Source: Siphonodentalium dalli (taxonomy: Eukaryota; Mollusca; Scaphopoda; Gadilida; Siphonodentaliidae). Taken from it: a stretch of 64,000 bases of DNA. Position 1 is the first letter of the stretch. The number at the start of each line of letters is the position of its first letter. Below the pieces are notes generated by a model. That model had not been told where the DNA came from. It saw nothing but the letters and a program-made list of their open reading frames with translations, and did no database searches. The stretch lies in assembly GCA_032622095.1 (NCBI GenBank), contig CP136063.1, positions 145,285,950-145,349,949 of the forward strand. Reading direction: 5' to 3'. Below are positions 35,660-47,756 of this stretch, piece after piece. Position numbers and translations under genes: made by a program.

Positions 35660-37765
35660 ATTGAGGTTAGGGTTTTCTTCAGATATTTTGATGACAAGAG
35701 AGAGCTTAGAACGGATAGGCCTTCCGTACATAATATCTGCACGAGTAAAACAATATGGTTGTGAGCGGTAGGTCGTTAGAAATGCACACAGAACATGTTT
35801 ATTATATGGTTTGCCCTGTTATATAACAGTAGTCCATACTTACTTAAGAGGCTTTACGGAGGCATCAACTTCACCATCAGCTTCCGGCCAAAGTGAAGAT
35901 ACTTTCCTAGGGAAAATCCCAAGTTTTCTGAAAACAATCGAAACTCATGCAGTCTGAAATGGACTGCCGTTATCACTGTTCACTACACTAGGAATACCAT
36001 GAGTGCTGAATAAAATCTATATGACATGGAAAAGACTGCGCGGGCTGTAGTACTGGAGCAAATGTCCACCTCTCTGAAACGACAGAGATCATCGATGATG
36101 ACCACAAAGTAATTGCCATCTGGAAGGGGCTCAAAGTTATCAACGCTAACTTCTTGCCAATTGTGAGCAGGCAATGATGTCATCACTATACGATATGTGA
36201 CTGGTTTATTGACAAGAGCTTGGCATGTCAGGCAGATTCTATAGTGTTAGCTACTAATGTATCCATGCTAGAAAACCATAACATTTCTCTTAGACGCATT
36301 TTTGTTTTGTTTAGACATTGCAACCCTTCGTGTGCCATCATAATGTATCTCTGATAGCACTTTGGTAGCACTATGCGACTGCACTTCAAAATTAAATTAT
36401 CCTCATGGACAGAGAGATCAGCTCTAAATTTGTCAACTTTGGAAATATCATCACCATTATGCCAATTTCCACTTTTTAGGCAATCACAACTTTTAACGAT
36501 GGGTCAGACATACTTTCACATGAAATTTCTTTAAATCTCGTGGCCTTTGGTACAGCACCTCTGAAAAGGAAGTTCACAAACTGCTCGGCGTGTAGCTGCA
36601 TTTCGGGATCAGCTATTTATGTGGGTTGCCTCGATAGATAGTCTGCGGGATTGTCTAACCCACATTTTAAGTGGGCTAGAAAATATATCCTATGCAGTTA
36701 TGCAGTGGGTTTACCAAGCAGACCAAGTAATCGTTGGTGGTCTGTGAAAACAGTTACCTTTGGTCCCCGAATAAACAAATGAAAATGCTCTATTCCCCAA
36801 ACTACTGCTGAGGCTTCTCTGTTTAATTGTGAATTGAACTGTTCTACCCAAGTTAGTGACATGATTGCGTAATCAACGAAGTTATCATCAGGAACGAAAA
36901 TCCCAGCGAGGTCAACCGGCGAAGCATCGACATAGAACTGTGATGGTTTGTTGATATCAAAATATGATAGAACAGGTGCATTAGCCAATTTGGATTGTAA
37001 TTATGAGAAAGCAGTTTCTTTATCATACACCAATTTAAATTTAAAATATTTTTGTGTAAGTTTACCTAATGGGGCAGTGAGTGTTGAAAACTGAGGCAGA
37101 AATCTTACACTGAAATTCAGCAGAAAACAGTGCCCTCTGAATTTCCTTGCGTGAAGTGAGATTTCTGAGCTTTTGAAACAATTTTGGATCATTTTGCTGA
37201 AAAATTCAACCCAAGGAAATATATGAGTAAATGCTAAATTTGCTCTTGTCCAAGTTAGTAGTTGAGTTATTTTCTATCAGACGTTCAAATGTTGCAAAAA
37301 AGGCCCGAATACCAAAAATGTCGTCTGAAAGATTTATCACACCAAGAATACTGTTAGAGTTGGTTGTACAAGTTTTTGGAAGATTTCTGACGCCGTGTTT
37401 CTTCAAAAATAAAGGCGGCAATACCTGCAAAGAGCCACATGTTTAGCAAATGTAGTTTTATAACGTGACTGGGAAGAAAGAACCACTTGACCGCTTTTGG
37501 TAAATCAATGTTTTGAAAATGTTGTTGCTGAGTTGAGTCTGTTGACAATAGGATCAACAGTTATATTAAAATGACACTCACGCTTGATAGCATCGTTTGG
37601 TATTCTCATATCCACACAAATGCGTACCCTGTCTGCATCTCGAGGAAAAACAACTAGAAAGCCAAACTCTTGAATTTTGCAATGAACCAATAGTTCAAAG
37701 TTTATTGTAACATTAAGCTTTAATTGTGGTGCAGTTATCATTAATGCTGGAGTATGTTGCAAATT
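35660..37765 (-). pseudogene. gypsy-type pol remnant (RT, RNase H, integrase)
   Basis: Reading from high to low coordinates: an RT finger block (RVRICVDMRIPN) and NSATTFSK near 37,520-37,640, an RT thumb/connection fragment near 37,010-37,420, then RNase H with FYVDASPVDLAGIF and FTDHQRLLG near 36,720-36,960. Integrase follows, with a zinc-binding CQALVNKPV stretch near 36,210, a core with WQEVSVDNFEPLPDG near 36,140, and a DNGSPFQTA second catalytic block near 35,950. At least six separate frames are needed, and the catalytic RT YVDD box is not visible, so it is inactive. The family is Ty3/gypsy by domain order (integrase after RNase H). Confidence 0.85.
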
Positions 37766-37974
37766 AGCATATGTGGCATTTCACATGATGCAGCAAGCTG
37801 CACCCGATTCAGCTATCGCTTTTGTCAGACAATCATCCTATTCATCGTAATAATCGTGCATTTTCATAAACAATCACAATGTGCACATTTATTAAATTTT
37901 TGTTCAGATTGACATGTGAAAACATAGCTATCTTGGTGTTATTAGTTCGACATGTTTGCCTCAATTGCGGAATG

Positions 37975-38330
37975 TATGATACGATACGATATGATTTATT
38001 TACATAAACACCAATAAAGGCAGTATGCTAACAATACAATTCATAATAAAACAATAATTAATAAACTATTACATGTGCTTCGTGTATTTTATTGTGTGAT
38101 GGCAAGCATAATATTCATTCAGAACGCTTATCAAAGAAGCGCCGGACCACGTTTCTGATTTTGCTGCTTATTTCAGGGTTATCATTTTTCATTATAACAT
38201 TAAATTTCTGATCGTTTGACATACTTGTAAAATTTGGAAATGTTCATTTCTGATATCGCAATAGTGTGGACTACTCATTTTCTATATCAGAACCGGTCCT
38301 GCATTTAAGGCGCAGTCTCATCCCCTCCTT
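37975..38330 (-). mobile_element. LINE 3' end inserted in the LTR element
   Basis: On the minus strand a short coding tail (FFDKRSE then stop, near 38,110) is followed by AATAAA-containing sequence and a tail of CGTAT repeats at 37,978-37,996. This is the typical 3' signature of a LINE with a microsatellite tail. It lies between the gag and pol remnants. The 5' limit is uncertain, and the clade is unknown. Confidence 0.5.
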
Positions 38331-38411
38331 AATTATAGGCTGATGATGTGACTTGTTCGTGCTGTTGGTTGGAAGTGCGCCGAACGCTGTTTATATCACG
38401 CATGCTGTGAT

Positions 38412-38965
38412 TTACAGATACGACTGAAGTGATTCTTCTTCAGACATTTCGAACACATAGCAGTCAGCTGCACAGTTCATTCGACCACCTGGATATGAAG
38501 TCGAGAATAAATCATCATCAGCACCACCTGGATGTGGCCAAACTTCACCATATTTGTAACAGAGCTGCTGGGATTGTCGTGTTGTCCTCTCGCATGTAAA
38601 TCGATTTTGTAAAGTTATGAGGCAATTGCTTTGCTTTCTCATTTATGGGACAATTTATTTACAATTAAATTCTTTATATTTTTTTATTTGATCGTCCGTA
38701 GGTTCCATGTTCCTCGCAAATTCGATGAGGGTATCCAGTTCGATTAGTCAGGATCACTAAGACCTTTCTTTGTGACTTTGTCATTAGCAGTTCCCGCTGT
38801 CAGCTATAATTTTATTTCACTTGGTTTCTCGTGGAATGCACACGTTCCATCTAAAAATCTAAGTCGAGAGTAAAATTGGTTAAAGTTCTCATCCGGTTCT
38901 TGTTGACATCTGAATACATAATGTTTATAAGCCTGATTATCCATTTTGCCACCGAGTTGCAACGT
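38412..38965 (-). pseudogene. gypsy-type gag remnant
   Basis: Between 38,960 and 38,700 the minus strand reads a capsid-like helix block (HYVFRCQQEPDENFNQFYSR, then LRFLDGTCAFHE) broken by a stop. At 38,412-38,642 a nucleocapsid-like segment retains LCYKYGEVWPHPGG, a decayed zinc knuckle with Tyr in place of the second Cys. No intact protease could be made out. The two parts lie in different frames. Confidence 0.7.
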
Positions 38966-39066
38966 CTTCCTCTGCACAATCAAACTGTGGGAGTGGGAAA
39001 GCCATTATTCAGCGTTTGAATTGTAACTGAGAAATTTCTCAGTCTTTTTGACAATACTCGTCGCCT

Positions 39067-39192
39067 CTGTATTAAAGCGAAACAAAATAATCTTGAATTG
39101 ATTAGTTTTGCAAGAACACGTTTTCCGTGATCATTAAACAGTATCCGGCCTGATATTACCACTGAAACTAACATATGTCAATAACCATTGCA
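39067..39192 (-). repeat. 5' LTR of the gypsy-like element
   Basis: 126 bp, TG...CA in element orientation. The inner edge is followed by the presumed primer-binding site GGCGACGAG. Marked divergence from the 3' LTR indicates an old insertion. Confidence 0.75.
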
Positions 39193-39219
39193 GTAGAAGT
39201 ATAGTATTACCAATATAAT

Positions 39220-39925
39220 AATATTATGACCTAAACGCGCATAAATACCAAAATTATATCTCTGTCACTGATCGCTGTGTTTGTGGCCAAATAGAAGATA
39301 GCTACCACTACATATTCCAATGTCGGCGTTACCGTCCACATAGGCAAATTCTTCTTGGAAATATCCCAGACGCAATAGTTCCCTCAGTTTATACTTTCCT
39401 CAATGGCGATGATACAATGAGTCTACAAACGAATCTAACTATTTTTGAAGAATTCCAAAAATTTATTATCCACACACAACGATTTTAGTTGCTTAATTAT
39501 AAATCGGTCAGCAGCATCTTAAGCATCATACGTAACATGTAATAAAATGAATAATCCGTTCCATTCTACTCCCCTCACCACTCCCCTCCATCTTTGTCTT
39601 CTTATCTTAAATTCTCCTCTTATTCTTTATACCCAAAAATCATAGGACCAATGTAATATCCGAATTATCTATCTACTGTCCGGTCCCTACACTAACGTCA
39701 ATTTCCATGATGATTTATATAGTATATTATACAGGGGCCCTAGATGATACATGGGGAGAACGACACCTGAAAAGCCATGTGCTTACTGTCGTTCTCCCTT
39801 TCTACCAGATATATCACATATTACCATTATACATTATATTAATTCCTTGTGTATTCCCTCGTTCAATTTATATTATGTATATTATATATTTGGTGGATAA
39901 ATAAACTATGCTTAAACCAATATAA
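39220..39925 (+). mobile_element. LINE 3' fragment with C-terminal zinc knuckle
   Basis: An open stretch from about 39,221 to the stop at 39,487-39,489 reads DLNAHKYQNYISVTDRCVCG, then a knuckle of form C-X-C-X8-H-X4-C (CVCGQIEDSYHYIFQC). This C-terminal domain is common in LINE ORF2 proteins. A 3' untranslated part follows to AATAAACTATGC near 39,905. Everything upstream of the knuckle is missing, possibly cut off by the LTR element next to it. Confidence 0.75.
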
Positions 39926-42900
39926 TATTATTTGGAGTACTTGCTATGGTGTTACTATTGGAAGAGTGTCCAAAATACTTTTACTCTAGTATTTTTTCAT
40001 AAGGGTAAAAATCACACAAGAACATTAGAAATATTACGAGAATAAATACATATTTTAAGAACGCTCTTCGGCGGTCGTGGCTCATTTGAACCCCCAAAAT
40101 GATGTATACGTGTACGTGATTCGGAAAGACGGATACGAAAGGCGGATAATTACCGTCATACAGACTTTGTGAAATACCATACAGAAGTCATTGTATCAGC
40201 TGTTTTCATTTGTGCACACATAAGCAAGACAATCGATCTTTATATTATCAGCATATCAGGAACATATTATCAAGGGACGCTCTTTTCTTTCTGATGCGAC
40301 AGTCTATGAATTGGAAGTATTTAATCGTGCCATATTCCGTCCTTCTGGAAGTATTTCAGTTATTAATCAACATATTGTGATATCCGGACTGTGCCACAAG
40401 TGGGCTTTACTCGGTATAATTTGAGTCGCCATGGGACTTTAATATTCCAAGTTAGTGGATCACGAAACGTAGTTTATTCGTAGTCTCGTCGGTTTTTGTT
40501 CATCCAAGCAACGTCACGTTGACATCTTTCGCATAATGACTACTACTGATAAGAATTGCGAATAGCTAAAAGTAGTCGTAAATTTTTCGGACGGTCCAAA
40601 AACCTTTTTGCAGAATTGCCGACTGCGAGTCCGTTTATGAGAAAAAGTGCCGTCCATACTTCTTGCCACTCGCCAGACGGTGTTATCATTATGTTTCGTG
40701 TGATTAGGTTGTACTCAACTGTGTTGTTAACAAGTCATAGTCAATGGTGGTCTTTATGTTTACAAAATGTTCTCGACTGAGAACAAAACCACGCCCATTG
40801 ACACGAATCGTGTGAGTAGTGGCTGCACGTAGAATATGCCGTGATAACAATTGCATAGGCATATACAGCTGTCCAGTACAGTTTTGTTCGAAACTAAACG
40901 TCGATAAACGCAAACATACATGTATAATACAATATCTCTTTTCGCTGTAAATGTAACGCATTATATGTACGTATTAAATATATAACTGTCGACCCAATTA
41001 GCAGTATTTTGGGCACAAATGCAATTTAGGATTTAGGATTTAGGACTCGCGAAATACCATAGTAATATCGTTCTGCACAGAAGAGTGACTATATTAAGTG
41101 ACATAATTATACAACTGGTATGCAAATTAACATGCTGCCTTTTCTGACGAGGAATTGTATTAGGTGGGGTTTATAAGCACTATGCAGATGTTTGTTATTG
41201 TGGGCGGGTATTTGTCGAATAGAGGTTATAACTTACGAATGCCGACTTGTGGTATAAAGCATGGTATAAAGTGCCCATTCGGAAGATTGAGGTAGAACAA
41301 ACCAGCTGGAATTTAAATTACTATATACTCTCTTGATTTCTCTGGACGCTTTCATCTTATAGCAAGTTCTGACTCGGAATCCAGATGTGATCAGACCCAA
41401 TATTATATATGTGGGTCTAAACTTTACTCAGAGTGAAATGAACCGTACATTATATTTATCATAAACGCGATAAGTTTGCTTGGGCTCCTGAGCAGAATCA
41501 AAACTTTATAAAACCCTCTTTTAATATTCGATATCTGGCCACCACAGCCTCACGTGATGCTCAGTCATGTCTGATGCAGAGAACGCACAAATGGTAGTTA
41601 TATGCAGGAGTCAACTCAAGATGGGTCATCTTTAATATGAGGTTTGAAGATCACTAAATGTATCATATTTAACTAACTATCCTACCTAATTTCTTTTATA
41701 ATGATGATTGAAATGTCCAACTTTGGACATCGTGGGTTATGAGGAAATGCCGGGGCGACCAGACACAAAAATAATTGCACTGCTGTTTCTCCAAGTCAAA
41801 CCAGTTATGAGATATCGACTCCCCCATGATATACGGTTACCTTGTATACTGAGTAAAGATAACCATGCACGGACGAATAAAAATTGCGTAAAACCACAAT
41901 GAACCATATATTTACATTGAACCGACAAGCATCCTTCGGTATAACACTGTTGTCCGTATAATGTAACAATTCACATCCCCTGTGCAAGTGGCATTCTGTG
42001 GACAATTCCGTCTCCGTCAGACGTTCTCGGCTCTCGTTGAATAGCCAATTGAATTAAGCGAATGTCAAAGACATTCTAATATCTTGATCCTGATTCTAAC
42101 AACAGCCGATAACACAACTATACTGCTCTCTCAGAATTGCGTATGCAAGTTATTTTATGCGATCAGACCCAAGAAGATCCAGATACTTTAAATGTCTCGA
42201 AAACAAATATGAGCATATAAGCTCAATAACTCAAACGTATACTACCGATCATACAGTGCGTACCATCACGGCAGCAAATACTGTACTGAACTTAATACAT
42301 ATATAGAACACCAGCATATGGTATGGAACGGGGAACTTTTCAGAGAAAATTAATGTGGACAAACAAAGCAACCCGTACTCTTCGGACATCAAAATAATAA
42401 GTATTATTACCCTCGAGGGTAACATTGTCTCAGTTATTGACCGCTCAGTTGTTACCAGTAAACATAGAACTACGAAGAACTCAAAGCGCAGAGATTCTCT
42501 GACAGCTCTCTAACAATTTCGAAAAACACTGTTTTTATAAACCCACTGTTTCATAACAACCGCGAACTGTGGTGTTTGCTAATTTGCATAATTGTGTGTT
42601 TTTTTATTTGCAATTAAAGCACGCTATGTATAAATGGTGTTATCACAGTTATCCACTGACACAAATCCGTTATAAGGTGTAATGTTCATATTGGACCTTT
42701 TTATATCAATAATAAAGACCGTGGGACAAATAGATAAACATTATTATGCAGTTGGTATGTGCTGCAGACAATTGCACATACGATGTACATACGTTGCAAC
42801 TACGTTTATGTACTAGATCAAATAGCAACTCTTTGCTGTTTATCAATTGACTATTTCTTTTCTTCAATACATTCCTCAGACTTCAGAGAATACCCGTATG

Positions 42901-43290
42901 TTGCGTAACAATATGTGACATATGTCAATTTCTTTTTGCACTACTACAACGTGTTAGTTTCACATATTAGCATTCTGGAAATTAACACGTCTGTCGGCGT
43001 CTTCACGCTCATTTGAAACGAAACCGAACATTTCGCTGCATGGCTACTCAACTTCGAAATTGCTTTACTCCTCTTTCCGTCAACCGATTTCCACCATGCA
43101 ACCAGCAAACTGACCGGAAAATAGCTGCGAAAATGACGGGTCTGTTAATTGATCCAGATTATGAATGTTTTATTTTCTAAATAGCGATGATTCCAACATA
43201 AAATTAACTTTTCGAACTGGATTAAAGAATATATGCGCGCATTTATGCCTGCTATTAAGGAGGTTCGTGTGTACTCCTTTGTCAGATAAC
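39926..43290. other. 3.4 kb without a recognisable gene
   Basis: Only short, overlapping open frames on both strands without motifs (for example 40556-40961 and 41708-42005). There is no clear repeat apart from the weak dispersed match near 40,585. Possibly unique intergenic or intronic DNA. Confidence 0.4.
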
Positions 43291-43296
43291 AAAACA

Positions 43297-43449
43297 GTTA
43301 TCACCCTTGTTTTCGTGAGACACGGGGATTTGTCGCCGCTCTCGACCTGGAATGTCACCCGATGGCCGCCAGGCCCTCGGGTGACATTCCAGGTCTCGAG
43401 CGGGCGAAAAATCCCTGTGTCTCACTCAATCGCGGGCGATAACTGTATA
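43297..43449. mobile_element. Hairpin MITE with about 70-bp arms
   Basis: The stretch ACCTGGAATGTCACCCGA at about 43,349 is mirrored exactly by TCGGGTGACATTCCAGGT at about 43,378 across a 12-bp loop. Pairing continues outward with mismatches through GTGAGACACRGGGATT and ACAGTTATC. It is GC-rich compared with its surroundings and has no coding content. Ends and target duplication are unclear. Confidence 0.75.
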
Positions 43450-44215
43450 ATATCTCCCTTTCGCTACACTAGATAATACAGACTTAACATACTCTGAAGA
43501 CTGAAAGAGTAACAAAAGTCGCAAAAAATATCAGCTATTTTCAGCTTTCCAGATTTAAGCGATACAACCACTCTTTATTACACCTTATATCATTATTGGT
43601 ATATTGTTGTGCTAAATTTAGTACGCCACTATTTAATAAATAGAATGGCTTGGAGTTGACTATTCGGGTATAGTGCTCAGTGGTGGGTACAGGCAGTTCA
43701 TGACGCGAAGCGACCGAAACTCACATTGACTCTAAATTTGACTCTTCTGCGTTAGAACTATATAGGCGCGACCGAAATAGCTTCAGTCGTGGACTATGTG
43801 CTGCTAATAACATGCATATTATACAGCCGATGTACATAATTAGAGAATGGTGACTCTGTTAAGTGGTTCAATGAAACGCTCTTCTTTTCTACTTTGTATC
43901 ACTTACCGTTCTGAAAACTACACAGACTCCTCATTTTGGAAGGACATTATAACTAGCATTCCCGCGGCATTATTCATCAATAAGTTGTCATAGTAGGCGA
44001 TCTCAACTGTGACTTGGTGTATCCTAGTATATATGCATAGTGTATTATACAGTCCACAATCGACTTTTTATGAAAAATTTGATCGACAAACCAACACGCA
44101 TTTCCCCATACACACAGTTCGCTATTAGACCCCATCACACTATCTGAAACTATTGACGTATTCGATTCAGACATTTTAGATCCAGTAGTTTCAGATCGCG
44201 AAGCAACTTATGTTA
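43450..44215. other. No recognisable feature
   Basis: AT-rich, with no convincing open frame or repeat. Confidence 0.4.
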
Positions 44216-44800
44216 CTATATCAGGCGACTACGTAATTGCACCCCGACTGATATTTGGAACTCGCTGATTTTGAAAAAAATGAATCGCTTTTTCTCGTTT
44301 AGTGGAAAAACGTACTCTCTGGTATAGTGCACCAGTTGAAGGAACTGTATCCACATTTGAAAACATCCATGAAATGCTACATTGGGAGTGGTTGATTTGG
44401 CAACGGTTGTAAGTCTCCACTGTTTTGCTATCATGTTGGCTCATTTTGACTGTAGAATTAAAGATTCCTCACATATCAGAAATATCAAGTACCTTCTGTT
44501 GATTCTCGAACTTCTGCTGGAACATTATCCCCCTAGCTTGATTCATTTTTATCGAACGTTGATCATATAAGGCACATGCTAACTCCACGAGTGTAGTAAT
44601 CGTGTCACTGTCCAAAACCCAATTCATTCCTGAATAAGCCATGACTTCCATATATTTTAATTGTATTTCCAGCAACTTCCAGAAGAGTTTTTTCCTTTTT
44701 GGACGGTAATCATTACACGTGAAGGAATGGAACCCAATAAGTGCATTCTTCTGTATATTTGACATCTCGATATCACTGACTTGAATCACCTACCCATTAG
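44216..44800 (-). pseudogene. Fragment of a repetitive invertebrate gene family
   Basis: On the minus strand a 106-codon stretch reads NALIGFHSFTCNDYRPKRKK and later WKLLEIQLKYMEVM. The pattern (A)LIGFHSFTGNDYTSSFF...K, followed by WxLL and an ALYD/AMYG block, is a widespread, high-copy family I know from invertebrate genomes, apparently transposon-associated and without a named function. After the stop at about 44,469, related sequence seems to continue in other frames to 44,216. It lacks a start and is broken, so it is called a pseudogene. Confidence 0.5.
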
Positions 44801-44929
44801 CATCAAATTTGATCAACTATAAATTGTCAGGAGGTTTAACGTTTCCTTCATTGTGCATAAACGCCATCAAGATGGAGAACTCTCTGACATGACCTCTCTA
44901 TCGATTAATATGTCCTTGAGTTATTGTGG

Positions 44930-46140
44930 AAAGCGATAGCCACCCAGGTTACACAAGTACAAACAACCCATGCAGTCACTCCATATATACACATAAACAC
45001 CACACAAATGACAAGTTAGTCACTCACTCTATGCACATACACCTGACCCATGATCATATAGTCACTCCCTGTATACCTATACACCACTTTCATGATCATA
45101 AGTCAATCCTTGTATACCTATTCATCTCACCGTTGGTCATACAGTCACTCCCCGTATACCTATTCGCCACACCTATGACTAAATAGCTATTCAAGATATA
45201 CATATACACCCCATCCATTACCATAGAGTCACTCCAGGTATAAATATGAATCTCGTCAATGGCCATAAAGCCACTCGCTTTATACACGTACCCCTCACCC
45301 ATGACCATATACATGTATAGCCACACTTGTGTACACCGCTACACCCCACAAATGCCATACAGCCATGAGTCACCATGCAGGCACACCAGGTGATGATCAT
45401 TCATGATCATACAGTCAATCCTTGTATATCTATTCACCTCAACATTGGTCATGCGTCACTCCCTGTATACATGTTCACCAAACCCATGGCATAATACCCA
45501 CGCAAGATATACATATACTCCCCAGCCATGACCATAGAATCACTCCAGTTAAACATATGCACATCACTAATGGTGATTTAGCCACTCACTTTATGCACAT
45601 ACCTCTCCATAACCATACAGCCACACTTGTCTATACCCGTATACCCTACACATGACCATACAGCCATGCAGGCACACCTGGTATACTCATACACCTGACC
45701 CATGACCATATAGTCACACCCTGTATACCTATTCACCACATTCATAATCATACGGTCACTCCCTGTGTTCCTGTTCACCTCACCATTGGCCATACAGTAA
45801 CTCCCTAAAAACATATTCACCTCACTATTGGCCATACAGTCACTCACTGTATACATGTTTGCCACATCAATAGTCATATAGCCACTCGTTATATACATGA
45901 CCATCCACCCGCTCGTCAATAACCATCCAGCATACTACAGATACACATGCACATAATGACTACTGTCATTCCATGCACACATATACGCATTACACATATG
46001 CATATCTATTTATCCATTCACCCCACCCATGATCATACAGACAACTTATGTATACATATACACCCACCTGTGACAATACAGCCACACAAGTTCCACCTGC
46101 ACATCCCACCCATAACCATATATGACCATACATGTATGAC
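44930..46140. repeat. 42-bp minisatellite (CATGACCATACAGTCACTCC)
   Basis: About 1.2 kb of diverged units of 41-42 bp with the words CCATGACCATA, CAGTCACTCC and GTATACCTATTCACC; GTATACC starts at 45071, 45112 and 45154. The period is 14 codons, so open frames appear in several frames, rich in His and Thr or in Met and Tyr. None is a convincing gene. Confidence 0.88.
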
Positions 46141-46371
46141 GTAATGGCGGCCTAGACAACACGGGGTTTTTTCGGCGGGAAATAATTTTGATGTTAACTC
46201 CATAATAACTGACCGATTTGCTTCAAATACACACAGAATGAGCTGATATCAACATCATGTATATAAGTATTGACATTCCATGCCAACAAATTATTCGTCA
46301 TTCATAAAATAACACTCTGAAAAACGCGTTCCCTAACTTCGAGGTATTGTTTAGACCTAACTGTAAACACA

Positions 46372-47310
46372 ATGCCAGATAAACGACCACCAGCGAGTTC
46401 CACATCGAGCGCCAGTGGCGATGACAGCATCGTTAAAGATAAAGTGAAAGATAAAAGCAAATATGCACCACCAAAGAAATTCAAATCGTCAGACACTGGA
46501 CAACAAAAGATATCATCATCATTTGTGAAATCTGACAGCTCTGACACTTCTATAGGCAAAGTGCTTGCTGAAATAAATTCCAAATTGGACAATTTGGTCA
46601 CAAAATCTGACCTCGAGAAGACTCGGGAGAATATTGAGCCCCTTGTTACAACAGACATTTTAAACAGGATCATAACAAACCTGAGGGGAGAGTTCGACAA
46701 AAAACTAGAGGAAGTGAAGGATGTCAGTGATAGCAAGGTCTTCGACACAGAAACCAGGATGGACCAAATGGATAGCAAGATGTCTCAACTAACAAGCGAG
46801 GTCCAGGACAGGAAGAATGAAATCAGACAACTAAAAGATGAAATGAAAGAGTTGCAAGAAAAAAACAACAGACTGGAGCAGCAAACAAGAAAAGACAGTA
46901 TTCGTGTTTTTGGAGTGAGCGACGACAGTGCCTCTGAAACAATTGACCAGAGCGAGAAAATACTTGTAAAGATTATGCAGGACAGACTCCATCTTCCAAT
47001 CGAACAGCGCGACATCAGCATTGTGCACAGAATTGGTAAATTTTCTGTAAGTAAAAAGTACCCAAGAAGTGTTATATGCCAATTCATTTCTAGGCGAGCG
47101 AAGAATGATGTCATCCGAGAAAGAAAATTGTTGAAGGGACAGGGAATTGTGATTAAGGAAGACCTAACAGACATAAACAGTTCCCTCCTAAAAAATGCAA
47201 AGGAATCCTCAACTGTGGAAGATTCCTGGTCTGTCGGTGGGAAAATTTATGTGAAATATACCGACAAATCAAAAAGCATCAAACAAATTTCGAAATTAAG
47301 TGACATATAA
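46372..47310 (+). CDS. LINE ORF1 protein, intact (312 aa)
   Basis: This is the longest intact frame in the window after the satellite artefacts are set aside. Residues 1-65 are a Ser/Lys-rich disordered tail. About 65-180 is a coiled coil with heptads (MDQMDSKMSQLTSEVQDRKN and on to KNNRLEQQ). About 180-265 is an RNA-recognition-like fold starting DSIRVFGVSD and including ISIVHRIGK and RRAKNDVIRERK. The C-terminal domain holds GIVIKEDLT and WSVGGKIYVKYTD. This order is the L1/CR1-type ORF1 trimeric RNA chaperone that packages the LINE RNA. The start is the first Met of the frame. A broken ORF2 lies 2 kb downstream on the same strand and may belong to the same insertion. Confidence 0.9.
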   Translation: MPDKRPPASSTSSASGDDSIVKDKVKDKSKYAPPKKFKSSDTGQQKISSSFVKSDSSDTSIGKVLAEINSKLDNLVTKSDLEKTRENIEPLVTTDILNRIITNLRGEFDKKLEEVKDVSDSKVFDTETRMDQMDSKMSQLTSEVQDRKNEIRQLKDEMKELQEKNNRLEQQTRKDSIRVFGVSDDSASETIDQSEKILVKIMQDRLHLPIEQRDISIVHRIGKFSVSKKYPRSVICQFISRRAKNDVIRERKLLKGQGIVIKEDLTDINSSLLKNAKESSTVEDSWSVGGKIYVKYTDKSKSIKQISKLSDI

Positions 47311-47756
47311 ATTTCTACATTTCAATATTTGCATTATTGCACATATATTCAGTCCAAGTATATTCTATACTGTCAGTCTAGGCCACTATTTAATACTACA
47401 TTCAGTATAGAAGTCTCAAAGTAAACACGATATGATATTTCAATGTGCCTGTTTGACATATTCCTTTAATTATAACGCTGACCAAAACAAAACAAAACAA
47501 AACATGGTTTCATGTCGCAAACAGTTAAACTCAACATAGGATATTACATGTAAATCATCCATCTCTGTTCAAAACAGTTAAACCCAGGTTATTATAACAC
47601 ATCATGAAACTAACCTGACATAACCAGTTATATACATGTACAATATGTCACTTAATTTCTGATATTTGTTCAATGTCTGTGACACCTGTACTTTAAATGT
47701 CATATGCCAAAACATAACTATGAATTTGTGCTGAAATACCAAAATTTTCATGAATG
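47311..47756. other. Spacer after ORF1
   Basis: Non-coding. It contains an (AACAAA)n-like run at 47,490-47,503. It could be LINE inter-ORF sequence. Confidence 0.4.

Larger units (their letters stand above)
35003..39192 (-). mobile_element. Decayed Ty3/gypsy-like LTR element
   Basis: Two diverged LTR-like repeats frame gag and pol remnants, all on the minus strand. The 5' LTR is 39067-39192 and the 3' LTR is 35003-35170; both begin TGYAATGGTTA when read in element orientation. A purine-rich tract (GAGAATGGGGAGA, complement of 35171-35183) stands directly before the 3' LTR, as expected for the plus-strand primer. GGCGACGAG after the 5' LTR is the probable primer-binding site. No clear target duplication is visible. 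The interior is damaged by stops, shifts, deletions and a LINE insertion. Confidence 0.82.

Noticed and set aside
46302-46778. 158-codon minus-strand open frame
   Set aside because: It lies wholly opposite the LINE ORF1 and is Ser/Leu-rich as expected from antisense of a Lys/Glu/Asp-rich coding region.
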